Shown: in pieces, positions 24,453-32,551 of the stretch | Layout: the number at the start of each line of letters is the position of its first letter | Numbering within the stretch: position 1 is the stretch's first letter | NCBI GenBank assembly: GCA_947623905.1 | Contig: CANQHX010000011.1 | Coordinates: 1-36,758 of the forward strand | DNA: 36,758 nt | Source: an uncultured Lachnospiraceae bacterium | GTDB taxonomy: Bacteria; Bacillota; Clostridia; Lachnospirales; Lachnospiraceae | Reading direction: 5' to 3' | Program-made: the position numbers and the translations under genes | The notes under the pieces: generated by a model | What the model was told of the DNA's origin: nothing | The model's input: only the letters and a program-made list of their open reading frames with translations | Databases searched by the model: none

Positions 24453-25103
24453 TTACTGAGCGGCTTTTTTGTCCAGAACCGCTTTCTTTGCCACCTCTGC
24501 AGCGGTAGCCGCGTCGGGAGTGTAGTAGTCTGCGCCGATCTGGTTGGAAAAGCTCTCGTTGACGGGAGCGCCGCCGACCATGACAATGTATTTGTCGCGC
24601 AGGCCCTGTTCCTTCAGGGCATTGATCACGGTCTCCATGTTGGGCATGGTAGTGGTGAGCAGCGCGGACATACAGATCACATCCGCGTTGACCTCTTCCG
24701 CCTTTTCGATAAATGCTTCCGCGGGCACATCCACGCCGATGTCATGGATCTCAAAGCCTGCGCCCTTGAGCATCATGGTGACAAGGTTCTTACCGATGTC
24801 GTGGAGATCACCCTTTACGGTACCGATGACGGCTACGCCTACCGGTTCATTGCCTACCTTCACCAGCTCCGGCTCCAGCACTTCCAGTCCCTTGTTCATG
24901 GCTCTGGCGGCCACCAGCACCTCCGGTACGAACACTTCATTGTTCTTGAAGCGCTCACCGATGGACATCATGCCGCTCAGAAGGCCGTCGTTCAGGATCT
25001 CCTTGGGGTCGATCCCTTCGTCCAGCGCCTGCTGTACCAGCGCCTTTACATTTTTTGCACGTCCCTTTTGCAGGAATTCGGAAATCTCGTTGATAACTGA
25101 CAT
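24453..25103 (-). CDS. Corrinoid (B12-binding) methyltransferase subunit, MtbC/MttC type
   Basis: Such proteins carry methyl groups on a cobalamin between a substrate methyltransferase and a second methyltransferase. The 216-residue product has the helical cap (about 5-85, with RFKNNEVFVPEVLVAARAMN) and a Rossmann B12 domain: GTVKGDLHDIG with the Asp99-x-His101-x-x-Gly104 base-off motif, then SALLTTTM (Ser146) and VMVGGAPV. This size and order fit the MtbC/MttC/MtmC type used for methylamines, betaines or related compounds. The start has AAGGAGG. No methyltransferase adjoins it: DUF362 is convergent downstream and a PocR/AraC regulator is divergent upstream. Confidence 0.93.
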   Translation of the reverse strand: MSVINEISEFLQKGRAKNVKALVQQALDEGIDPKEILNDGLLSGMMSIGERFKNNEVFVPEVLVAARAMNKGLEVLEPELVKVGNEPVGVAVIGTVKGDLHDIGKNLVTMMLKGAGFEIHDIGVDVPAEAFIEKAEEVNADVICMSALLTTTMPNMETVINALKEQGLRDKYIVMVGGAPVNESFSNQIGADYYTPDAATAAEVAKKAVLDKKAAQ

Positions 25104-25212
25104 ATTATCCTCCTTTTTATGTACTTCTGCGGTCTTTGATGTTATTATACTGAAAGTTTGTCCCGTATTTTTGTATTTTTTTTGGAAAATAGATGTTTTT
25201 TTTACAATAACA

Positions 25213-25221
25213 TGGTATAAT
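25213..25221 (+). promoter_or_regulatory. Extended -10 for the PocR/AraC gene
   Basis: TGG-TATAAT lies 46 bases before the regulator's start. A second TGA-TATAAT at 25243-25251 is too close to the ribosome site to be useful. On the minus strand TATAAT (25149-25144) could serve the corrinoid gene. The 163-base gap is very AT-rich; no cobalamin riboswitch is visible. Confidence 0.45.
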
Positions 25222-25266
25222 TTTTTTGCGATTTCTAAAATTTGATATAATTTGTCCGGAGGAGTT

Positions 25267-26535
25267 ATGGGAATTACTATAGCATCGCCGCTGTACGCGT
25301 TTGTAGAAAAAAATCAGCTGCGGGAAATGCTGTGCACGTTTGAGGCGTGCATCGGCCTTCCCGTCCAGATCATCGATCAGGAGGGCAATATACTGGAATC
25401 GGTGGGAAACGCCCCGAAATTCTGCCGTGAGTTCAGCCGGTTCTTCCCCAAAGGAGAGACCTGCGAGGGCATCCATACCGCCGCGGGCAAGCGGGCGGTG
25501 GAGATGGGAGAATCCTATCTGTTTTCCTGCCATACCAACCTGAACCACATCGTGTTTCCCCTGATCAGCCAGAACTGTTTTCTGGGGTCCGTACTGGTCG
25601 GGCCGTTTCTTCTGGAGGAACCGGATCCCGAGTTTATGGTAGACATCGACAGCCGGTATCACCTGCCCACCCATTCTCTGCTGGAGCTGTATCATGAGCT
25701 GGAGGACCTGCCGGTGATCCAGCCGGGAAAGGCGGGACAGATCAGCAAGCTGCTTCATTATCTGTTTTCCAATCTCATAACGGATACCCGCCAGCAGTAT
25801 ATCATCAATCAGGGCAAACTGCACCAGCAGTCCAGGATCAACGAGTCCATTCAGCGGTACAAGATACTGGAGACGAGCCAGAAGCCGGGCTATCCCTTTG
25901 AGAAGGAGAAGGATCTGATCACAAAGGTGAAGACCGGAAACGTCCAGGAGGCCAAGGGCATACTGAACGACCTGCTGGGCTATGTGCTGTTTTCCGAGGG
26001 CAACAGCCTGGATGTGGTAAAATCCAGAGCCATGGAGCTGTGCTCTCTGCTGTCTCGGGCGGCCATCGAAGGCGGCGCCGCTACGGACAACATACTGAAG
26101 ATCAACAATCAGTTCTTAAAGTCCATGCAGCAGATCAATTCTCTGGACGATCTGTGTTTTAAACTGCAGGAGACGGTGGAAGTGTTTACCGACAGCATGT
26201 TCAACAACATTCCCGTGAAAAATCAGGAAGTAGTGCGGCGGGCCATAGGGTACATATCGAAAAACTACGCGGCGAACATGACGCTGGAAGACGTGGCAAA
26301 TCACGTGCACTTGAACCCGGCCTATTTTTCCACGGTGTTCAAGCAGTCCTGCGGTTCGTCCTTTAAGGAATATCTGAACATGGTGCGCATCGAGGAGAGC
26401 AAACGGCTGCTGGCCAACACGGATTACTCCGTGATCGACATTGCCATAGCGTCCGGTTTTGAGGACCAGAGCTATTTTTCCAAAGTATTTAAAAAATATA
26501 CCGGGCTGACGCCCAAGCAGTATCAGAGACAATAG
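25267..26535 (+). CDS. PocR-domain AraC-family transcriptional regulator
   Basis: The 422-residue protein has an N-terminal PocR ligand-sensing domain (about 5-160), recognised from the spaced Cys residues and motifs FCREFSRFFPKGETC, SYLFSCHTNLNHIVFPL and FLGSVLVGPFLL. A helical middle region and a C-terminal AraC DNA-binding domain (about 318-422) follow, with ENVANHV-like first helix (TLEDVANHVHLNPAYFSTVF) and the second, IDIAIASGFEDQSYFSKVFK. PocR regulators typically switch on catabolic or B12-dependent operons in response to a small molecule. ATG 25267 has CGGAGGAG four bases upstream. It is divergent from the corrinoid gene and precedes the RACo-like gene, so both are likely targets. 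Confidence 0.93.
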   Translation: MGITIASPLYAFVEKNQLREMLCTFEACIGLPVQIIDQEGNILESVGNAPKFCREFSRFFPKGETCEGIHTAAGKRAVEMGESYLFSCHTNLNHIVFPLISQNCFLGSVLVGPFLLEEPDPEFMVDIDSRYHLPTHSLLELYHELEDLPVIQPGKAGQISKLLHYLFSNLITDTRQQYIINQGKLHQQSRINESIQRYKILETSQKPGYPFEKEKDLITKVKTGNVQEAKGILNDLLGYVLFSEGNSLDVVKSRAMELCSLLSRAAIEGGAATDNILKINNQFLKSMQQINSLDDLCFKLQETVEVFTDSMFNNIPVKNQEVVRRAIGYISKNYAANMTLEDVANHVHLNPAYFSTVFKQSCGSSFKEYLNMVRIEESKRLLANTDYSVIDIAIASGFEDQSYFSKVFKKYTGLTPKQYQRQ

Positions 26536-26559
26536 GAACGGCGCCGCGGGCGCGGCGCG

Positions 26560-26587
26560 GGAACAGGTTAGGAACAAGACGGGAACA
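26560..26587 (+). repeat. Three GGAACA direct repeats at exact 11-bp spacing
   Basis: GGAACA occurs at 26560-26565, 26571-26576 and 26582-26587, one helical turn apart, between the regulator and the RACo-like gene. A GC-rich hairpin (GCGCCGC-GGGC-GCGGCGC, about 26541-26558) lies just before. Same-face direct repeats often bind AraC-type proteins, but binding here is a guess. Confidence 0.6.
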
Positions 26588-26613
26588 GAGCAAAAAGAAC
26601 GGGAGGCTTTTGG

Positions 26614-28191
26614 ATGCGTATCACGATTACGGGAAATACAAGGAAAACACTGGAATGGACGCCGGGGGAGACTTTGCTGGAGGGGCTCCATAAGGCAGGC
26701 GTTTATGTGAACGCGGCCTGCGGCGGCAGCGGACGGTGCGGAAAATGCCGCGTTCGCGTAGTCAGCGGACAGCTGGCTGTCACAGCGGAGGATAAGGCCA
26801 TATTCTCGGAAGAAGAACTGGCGGCTGGCTGGCGGCTGGCATGCCGGGCCGTACCTGCGGGAGACTGCGTCATAGCGCTTTATCAGGACGATGAAGACAG
26901 CTTCCTTGTAGAGAGCCATTTTGAAGGCGAACAGCGGGGCGGGCAGGAGCCTGCCGGGAAAGAGGCCGCCGGAAGACAGGAAACGCAGACGAAATACTTT
27001 TTTGCCATCGATATCGGTACGACTACCATCGCCGTGGGACTGGCGGAGGCGGACACGGGCCGTCTGGCGGACGTGCATACAAGCGTCAATCACCAGAGGG
27101 CATGGGGCGCCGATGTGATCGCCCGCATCCAGGCCGCTGTCGGCGGTCAGGGAGACGCCCTGCGCCGGTCCATACAGCACGATCTTGTGACGGCCATGAA
27201 TATACTGATGAAAAAACACGGCCTGGAGGAGAAACAGATCACAAAAGTGGTGATCGCGGGCAATACGACCATGGGCCATCTGCTCATGGGATATGACTGC
27301 TCCGGCCTTGGCGTGGTGCCGTTTACCCCCGTGAACATAAATACCATCCGCGGATTGTCCCGGGAGATACTGGGGGGCAGGCGGTCCGATATCCCCGTGG
27401 TCCTCATACCGGGCGTTTCCGCCTATGTGGGCGGCGATATCGTGTCCGGCCTGTACCATTGTGGATTTGACCGCCGGGAAAAGCCCAGTCTGTTTCTGGA
27501 CCTGGGCACCAACGGGGAAATGGCCCTGGGCAATCAGGACAAGCTGCTGGTGACGTCCACCGCCGCCGGGCCGGCCTTTGAGGGAGGAAATATTTCCTGC
27601 GGCATGGGCAGCGTGGCGGGGGCCATCTCCGGCGTGACCATTGACGGCGGAAGGGTTTCCTTTGCTACCATCGGCGGCAATCCCCCGGTGGGTCTTTGCG
27701 GTACCGGCGTGATCGAGACGGCGGCGGAGCTGGTGAAGGCGGATCTGGTGGACGAGACGGGGCTTTTGGACGACGATTATTTTGACGACGGATTTCTCAT
27801 TGCCAGAGGCCCTGACGGATCGGAGATCTCCTTTACCCAGAAGGACGTGCGGGAGATCCAGCTGGCCAAGGCAGCCGTGCGGGCCGGGCTGGAGACGCTG
27901 CTGGCGCGGTTTGGTGTCGGCTATGACGATCTGGAGGATGTGCTGGTAGCCGGCGGCTTCGGCGTGAAGCTGGATATGAAAAAGGCGGCGGTCCTGGGCC
28001 TGCTGCCGGAGGAACTGCTGCCCAAAGTAAAGGCGGTAGGCAACACTTCGCTGGCGGGAGCGGTAGACTACGGCGTGCATAAGGACGGAGACGGGATCTG
28101 CCACAGCCTCATCGGCAGGGCGGAAGAGATCGATCTGTCTACGGACAAGGATTTTAAAGAATTTTACATGGATTACATGATGTTTGAATAA
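26614..28191 (+). CDS. RACo-like corrinoid activation protein (2Fe-2S ferredoxin plus ASKHA ATPase)
   Basis: RACo/RamA-type proteins use ATP and a low-potential electron to reduce inactive Co(II) corrinoid to Co(I). The 525-residue product has an N-terminal 2Fe-2S ferredoxin domain with Cys36, Cys42, Cys45 and Cys77 (CGGSGRCGKC, then RLACRA), and a charged linker (about 100-126). The ASKHA domain starts near residue 128 (FFAIDIGTTTIAVGL) and includes VIAGNTTMGHLL, FLDLGTNGEMAL, TAAGPAFEGG and VLVAGGFGVKLD. This is the DUF4445 family layout, slightly shorter than some RACo proteins of 600 or more residues. GGGAGG precedes the ATG. Its partner is probably the corrinoid protein at 24453-25103. 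Confidence 0.92.
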   Translation: MRITITGNTRKTLEWTPGETLLEGLHKAGVYVNAACGGSGRCGKCRVRVVSGQLAVTAEDKAIFSEEELAAGWRLACRAVPAGDCVIALYQDDEDSFLVESHFEGEQRGGQEPAGKEAAGRQETQTKYFFAIDIGTTTIAVGLAEADTGRLADVHTSVNHQRAWGADVIARIQAAVGGQGDALRRSIQHDLVTAMNILMKKHGLEEKQITKVVIAGNTTMGHLLMGYDCSGLGVVPFTPVNINTIRGLSREILGGRRSDIPVVLIPGVSAYVGGDIVSGLYHCGFDRREKPSLFLDLGTNGEMALGNQDKLLVTSTAAGPAFEGGNISCGMGSVAGAISGVTIDGGRVSFATIGGNPPVGLCGTGVIETAAELVKADLVDETGLLDDDYFDDGFLIARGPDGSEISFTQKDVREIQLAKAAVRAGLETLLARFGVGYDDLEDVLVAGGFGVKLDMKKAAVLGLLPEELLPKVKAVGNTSLAGAVDYGVHKDGDGICHSLIGRAEEIDLSTDKDFKEFYMDYMMFE

Positions 28192-28251
28192 AAGGGAGCG
28201 GTGACGGCGGATGGATGTCCCGCCTGTAAACGCTCCGGGATAGAAAGTATT

Positions 28252-28875
28252 ATGAAAAAAGAACTGAGGCTTTTTCCCGTGGGGAATGCCTGGGGCGGGG
28301 ATCAGGAATGGTTTACCGATCCCTGGATGAAGATCGGCGGATGCGGCGCGGTGACGGCCTGCGACCTGTGTATCTATCTTGCCAGGGAATATGGATGGAA
28401 ACAGCTGTATCCCTATGATCCGGAGCATGTTTCCCGGGAGGATTATATCGCGTTTTCCAGGATCATGAAGCCTTATCTGCGGCCCCGCATGAGCGGTATC
28501 GATACGCTGGAGATCTATATGGATGGGCTGGGGGAGTATCTTCGGGACGTCGGCATGCCGCCGCTGGCCATGGAAGGGCTTTACGGCGACTGTTCCTATG
28601 AAACCTACAAAAAAGCGGTAAAAGGGCAGATCGACGGCGGCTGGCCGGTGCCCTGTCTTGTGCTGAAGCATAAGAGCCCCGCCATGAAGGACTATGTGTG
28701 GCACTGGTTCTGGTTTGCCGGCTATGAGGACCGGGAAGAAGCATGTATGGTGAAGGTCATGTCCTATGGTTACGGCGTCTGGATGTCTCTTCGGGACATC
28801 TGGGACAGCGGGTATGAGAGAAAGGGCGGCATAGTGCTGCTCAGGCGGATTCCAGCTTCCGGAACAGCACGGTGA
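28252..28875 (+). CDS. Uncharacterised protein resembling papain/C39-type cysteine peptidases
   Basis: The 207-residue protein starts MKKELRLFPVGNAWGG and has MKIGGCGAVTACDLCIYLA, in which a Gly-Cys-Gly near the N-terminus resembles the catalytic Cys region of C39/papain-like folds. A later YVWHWFWFAGYE supplies a candidate catalytic His, and VKVMSYGYGVWMSLRDIW may hold the third residue. There is no signal peptide, so a secreted protease is unlikely. I recall similar uncharacterised proteins in Clostridia; the enzymatic role is inferred. ATG 28252 has no strong ribosome site; a GTG at 28201 with AGGGAGCG adds 17 residues including CPAC. Its 3' end overlaps the convergent MATE gene by 35 bases. 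Confidence 0.72.
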   Translation: MKKELRLFPVGNAWGGDQEWFTDPWMKIGGCGAVTACDLCIYLAREYGWKQLYPYDPEHVSREDYIAFSRIMKPYLRPRMSGIDTLEIYMDGLGEYLRDVGMPPLAMEGLYGDCSYETYKKAVKGQIDGGWPVPCLVLKHKSPAMKDYVWHWFWFAGYEDREEACMVKVMSYGYGVWMSLRDIWDSGYERKGGIVLLRRIPASGTAR

Positions 28876-30199
28876 GCACTGCCGCTGCGGCAATGGCGAG
28901 GATCAGCTCCGCTGCCGGCTGGGCGTAGGCCAGGCCGTACAGAGGGAACAGGGCATTTAAGAGAAACAGGGCGGGGATCTCCAGGACGATCTTTCGCAAA
29001 ATGGCGAACAGCAGGGCTTTTTTGCCCATGCCGCATGCCTGGAACACGCCCACGGCCAGAAAATCCATGCACAAAAAGGGCAGCGCCAGGCACAGGCCCT
29101 TCAGGAAAGCCCCGCCGTAGGAGATGATGGCGGGATTGTCCATAAACAGCCGGATCAGGGGACCGGCGCTGAAATAAAAGGCGGCAGACATACATACGAG
29201 AAAAGAGAGAGAGACCTTTGCGGAAAACGCAACGGTCTTTTTCATTCTCCGGATATTTCCGCTGGCATAGTTGTAGCTGATCAGGGGCATGATGCCCTGG
29301 GAGACGCCCATGGCAATGTACATGGGCACCATGTTGATCTTCTGGGCGATCCCCATGGCCGCCACGGGATCGGAGCCGAAGGCGGAGGTGAAATTGTTCA
29401 GCACCGTCATTCCGGTCACGTTCAGCAGGTTCTGGATGGAGGCGGGAATGCCCACGCCGCACACTCCGGCCACAATGGGCCGCTTCAGGCCGAACATGGA
29501 CGGACGGATGCACACGCAGGTGCGGCCCCGCTTCACAAACAGCAGGATAAAGAAATAAACACACGCCGCGCAGTTGGACAAAAACGTGGCAAGGCCGGCG
29601 CCCGCGGCACCCATATTCAGACCCTGGGGCAAGATAAAGACAGGATCCAGGACGATGTTCAGCAGGCAGCCGCTCATCGTGCCGATGCTGGCGTGAAGGG
29701 ATGCCCCCTCAGAGCGTACCAGATAGGCCAGCACCACGTTGAGGATGGCCGGGGCCGCGCCGCACGTCACCGTCCAGAGCGTATAGCTGCCGGTGGCAGC
29801 ATACGTTTCCGGCGTGGCGCCCAGAAGATTCAGAAGAGGAGCGCGGAAGAGAGTAAAGAGCAGGGAAAACAGCAGGCCGCACCCGAAAGAGCAGTAAAAG
29901 CCAAAAGCAGAGCTGCGGTATACCGTATCATAGTCCTTCCGTCCCAGGGCCCGGCTCATCATGCTGGAGGTGCCCACGCCGAACAGATTGTTGATGGCGT
30001 TGAAGGCAAGCAGCACCGGCGCCGCCAGCGTTACGGCGGCGTTCTGCACGGGATCGTTGAGCATGCCCACAAAATAGGTGTCGGCAAGGTTGTAGATCAC
30101 CATGACCAGCGAGCTGACAATGGTCGGAATGGAAAGCTGCGCGACTGCTTTCGGGATAGGCGTCTGTTCAAAAAGCCGGATCTTCGTCTGATCTTCCAT
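28841..30199 (-). CDS. MATE-family efflux transporter
   Basis: The 452-residue protein is an inner-membrane cation/drug antiporter with about 12 membrane helices in two related halves. The N-terminus PIPKAVAQLSIPTIVSSLVM and the following NLADTYFVGML are characteristic, as is LGRKDYDTVYRSSA in the loop after helix 2. The second half begins near GVGIPASIQNLLNVTGMTVL and repeats the pattern (GVSQGIMPLISYNYASGN). Length is normal. The substrate cannot be predicted. ATG 30199 has AAAGGA eight bases upstream. It follows typA on the same strand with a 198-base gap containing a hairpin (30323-30356). Its 3' end overlaps the C39-like gene. Confidence 0.95.
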   Translation of the reverse strand: MEDQTKIRLFEQTPIPKAVAQLSIPTIVSSLVMVIYNLADTYFVGMLNDPVQNAAVTLAAPVLLAFNAINNLFGVGTSSMMSRALGRKDYDTVYRSSAFGFYCSFGCGLLFSLLFTLFRAPLLNLLGATPETYAATGSYTLWTVTCGAAPAILNVVLAYLVRSEGASLHASIGTMSGCLLNIVLDPVFILPQGLNMGAAGAGLATFLSNCAACVYFFILLFVKRGRTCVCIRPSMFGLKRPIVAGVCGVGIPASIQNLLNVTGMTVLNNFTSAFGSDPVAAMGIAQKINMVPMYIAMGVSQGIMPLISYNYASGNIRRMKKTVAFSAKVSLSFLVCMSAAFYFSAGPLIRLFMDNPAIISYGGAFLKGLCLALPFLCMDFLAVGVFQACGMGKKALLFAILRKIVLEIPALFLLNALFPLYGLAYAQPAAELILAIAAAAVLTVLFRKLESA

Positions 30200-30231
30200 G
30201 ATAAAATTCCTTTATGTTCCGCAGATAATGA

Positions 30232-30260
30232 TTTACTTTTTGCAAAAAGAGTGCTATAAT
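30232..30260 (+). promoter_or_regulatory. Plus-strand promoter with no annotated gene downstream
   Basis: TTTACT (30232-30237) and TATAAT (30255-30260) are 17 bases apart, with TGC before the -10. It points away from the MATE gene and toward the 3' end of typA, where no plus-strand gene exists except a possible 17-codon frame at 30279-30332. Confidence 0.5.
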
Positions 30261-30278
30261 TAAAAAGAGATAACTGAA

Positions 30279-30332
30279 ATGCAATATGAAAACGACCACA
30301 ATATGAGAACTGAAAAACAGGCAAAGCCCTGA
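30279..30332 (+). CDS. Possible 17-residue peptide
   Basis: ATG 30279 opens a 17-codon frame (MQYENDHNMRTEKQAKP) just downstream of the plus-strand promoter-like sequence and ending in the hairpin at 30323-30356. No strong ribosome site precedes it. It is listed because promoter, frame and hairpin are in line; it may be chance. Confidence 0.2.
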   Translation: MQYENDHNMRTEKQAKP

Positions 30333-30356
30333 ACAGGGATAAACAGTCAGGGCTTT
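30323..30356. terminator. Hairpin between typA and the MATE gene
   Basis: AAAGCCCTGA (30323-30332) and TCAGGGCTTT (30347-30356) form a perfect 10-bp stem with a 14-base loop. On the minus strand it follows the typA stop by 42 bases and is the likely typA terminator, though the T-run is interrupted (TTTGCCTGTTTTT). Confidence 0.65.
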
Positions 30357-30397
30357 GGAAGCGTGTTATTCTGCATCTGCTCCGGGAGGCGTACCGC

Positions 30398-32215
30398 CTA
30401 TCTTCCCGCCCGCTTCCGCAGGGTGGAGTCCAGGATCTTCTTCCGGAGCCGCATGTGCTCCGGCGTGACCTCCAGCAGTTCGTCCGTATCCACAAATTCC
30501 AGATACTGCTCCAGACTGAGGTTTCTCGGGGGCGTCAGCTTCAGCGCCTCGTCGGAGCCGGAGGCGCGGGTATTGGTCAGCTGCTTGCGCTTGCACACGT
30601 TCACCTCGATGTCCTCCGCCTTGCCGTTCTGGCCGATGACCATGCCGGCGTACACCTTTTCTCCCGGGCCGATGAACAGCGCGCCCCGCTCCTGGGCGTT
30701 GAACAGGCCGTAAGTGATGGACTCCCCGGTCTCAAAGGCGATGAGAGAGCCCTGCTTCCGGTACTGGATATCTCCTTTATAAGGGCCGTAGCCTTCAAAT
30801 ATAGTATTCAGCACGCCGGTGCCCTTGGTGTCGGTGAGAAATTCTCCCCTGTAGCCGATGAGCCCCCGGGCGGGAATGAGAAATTCCAGCCGGGTCTGTC
30901 CGCTGCCCGCCGTGGACATGCCCTGCAGCTCGCCCTTCCGCTGGCTGAGTTTTTCGATGACGATGCCGGAATATTCCTCCGCGATGTCGATATAGGCCCG
31001 CTCCATGGGCTCCGTCACCTTGCCGTTCTCATCCTGCCGGTAGAGCACCTGGGCTTTGCTCACGGCAAATTCATATCCTTCCCGGCGCATATTTTCAATG
31101 AGCACCGACAGATGCAGTTCCCCTCGGCCGGACACCTTGAAGCAGTCGGGGCTGTCTGTCTCCTCCACCCGCAGGCTTACGTCGGTGTTCAGCTCCCGGA
31201 ACAGCCGGTCCCTTAAGTGCCGGGACGTGACATATTTGCCTTCCTGCCCCGCAAAGGGACTGTCGTTGACCATGAAATCCATGGCGATGGTAGGCTCCGA
31301 GATCTTCTGGAACGGAATGGCCACCGGGTCCTCCGGGGCGCACAGCGTATCACCGATATGAATGTCGGCGATGCCGGAAATGGCCACGATGGAGCCGATG
31401 GTGGCGCTGGGCACATCCACCTTGCTGAGCCCCTCAAATTCATACAGCTTGCTGATCTTTACCTTTGTGTGCTTTTCCGGGTCGTGGGCGTTGACGATGA
31501 CCATCTCGTCGTTGACATGGACGGCGCCGTTGTCCACTTTGCCCACGCCGATACGACCCACATATTCATTGTAATCAATGGTGCTGATGAGCACCTGGGT
31601 GTTGGCGTCGGGGTCCCCTTCGGGGGCGGGAATGCTGCTGACGATAGTCTCAAACAAAGGCTCCATATTTACCGGCGTGTCCGCCAGGTCTTTTACCGCG
31701 TAGCCGCCCTTGGCGGAGGCAAACACAAAGGGGCAGTCCAGCTGTTCATCGCTGGCGTCCAGCTCCAGCAGCAGCTCCAGCACCTCATCGATGACCTCAT
31801 CGGGTCGCGCCTCGGGCCGGTCGATCTTGTTGACGCACACGATCACCGGCAGGTCAAGGGCCAGCGCCTTCTGCAGCACGAACCGGGTCTGGGGCATAGG
31901 CCCTTCAAAGGCGTCCACCACCAGGATGACGCCGTTTACCATTTTCAGCACCCGCTCCACTTCGCCGCCGAAATCCGCGTGTCCCGGCGTATCTACAATG
32001 TTGATTTTGATATCTTTATAAAAAACGGCGGTGTTCTTGGACAGTATGGTAATGCCCCGTTCCCGCTCCAGGTCGTTGGAATCCATCACCCGTTCCGCAA
32101 CCTCCTGATTGGCCCGGAACACGCCGCTCTGTTTCAGCATCTCATCCACAAGGGTGGTCTTGCCGTGATCCACGTGAGCGATGATGGCAATGTTTCTGAC
32201 GTCTTCTCTTTTCAT
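30398..32215 (-). CDS. typA: Translational GTPase TypA/BipA
   Basis: TypA is a ribosome-binding GTPase related to EF-G, involved in 50S assembly and stress adaptation. The 605-residue product has G1 AHVDHGKT (13-20), RGITI for switch I, G3 DTPGH (75-79), G4 NKID (129-132) and G5 SAK, followed by domain II, the EF-G-like domains III and V (GRGELHLSVLIENMRREGYE) and the TypA-specific C-terminal domain (KRKQLTNTRASGSDEALKL). I chose ATG 32215 (MKREDVRNIAIIAHV) because it begins like other family members; the frame stays open to 32350 but that sequence is not family-like. The ribosome site is modest (CGGGAA). Confidence 0.97.
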   Translation of the reverse strand: MKREDVRNIAIIAHVDHGKTTLVDEMLKQSGVFRANQEVAERVMDSNDLERERGITILSKNTAVFYKDIKINIVDTPGHADFGGEVERVLKMVNGVILVVDAFEGPMPQTRFVLQKALALDLPVIVCVNKIDRPEARPDEVIDEVLELLLELDASDEQLDCPFVFASAKGGYAVKDLADTPVNMEPLFETIVSSIPAPEGDPDANTQVLISTIDYNEYVGRIGVGKVDNGAVHVNDEMVIVNAHDPEKHTKVKISKLYEFEGLSKVDVPSATIGSIVAISGIADIHIGDTLCAPEDPVAIPFQKISEPTIAMDFMVNDSPFAGQEGKYVTSRHLRDRLFRELNTDVSLRVEETDSPDCFKVSGRGELHLSVLIENMRREGYEFAVSKAQVLYRQDENGKVTEPMERAYIDIAEEYSGIVIEKLSQRKGELQGMSTAGSGQTRLEFLIPARGLIGYRGEFLTDTKGTGVLNTIFEGYGPYKGDIQYRKQGSLIAFETGESITYGLFNAQERGALFIGPGEKVYAGMVIGQNGKAEDIEVNVCKRKQLTNTRASGSDEALKLTPPRNLSLEQYLEFVDTDELLEVTPEHMRLRKKILDSTLRKRAGR

Positions 32216-32551
32216 AGACAGTTCCCGCTTTCTGTAATCTGCTGTTTTTACCGTTCGGACTCCGACAATCTTCCGGCCGGAAGGCCGCCGGAGCCCGGAC
32301 GGCAAAATCCAGTCCGCATAACAGTTTATCACATATTTTACGGAAAACAAGAGGCATTTTATTGATATATGGATATTTCACCTGCCGGAATACGGCAAAA
32401 TGTTCTAAAAAGCGATAAGCGGCCGCGGTTTTTGTCGATAAAAACTTGTCGCCGCGGCTTAAAAATTTGGTATAAACGGACCGGCCCGCACATAAACATT
32501 ATCGTAGATAAAATTTAAAAACACTCATGTAGAGAAAGGAAGAATTACATA
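32216..32551. other. 336-base divergent intergenic region between typA and the SSB-like gene
   Basis: No gene is seen. On the minus strand TTGTTT (32350-32345) and TAAACT (32328-32323), 16 bases apart with TGA before the -10, could be the typA promoter. A palindrome TTCCGGCCGGAA lies in the typA leader (32271-32282). A bulged hairpin spans 32416-32461: TAAGC-GG-CCGCGG pairs with CCGCGGCTTA around TTTTT-GTCGAT-AAAAA. The SSB-gene promoter is unclear; TTGTCG and GTATAA downstream of this hairpin, 18 bases apart, are one possibility. Confidence 0.6.

Noticed and set aside
25104..25266. Possible cobalamin riboswitch upstream of the corrinoid or regulator gene
   Set aside because: The gap is short and AT-rich, with no B12-box-like conserved block or room for the aptamer.
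23332..28240. A 15-base word (GTAAACGCTCCGGGA) shared at 23332-23346 and 28226-28240
   Set aside because: In a sequence this long one repeated 15-mer is expected about by chance, and the flanks differ. Searching the whole genome for more copies would decide.
26116..28893. A 925-codon open frame on the minus strand
   Set aside because: It lies antisense to the PocR/AraC regulator, RACo-like and C39-like genes, has no family motifs and no ribosome site, and is explained by GC-rich codon positions of the true genes.
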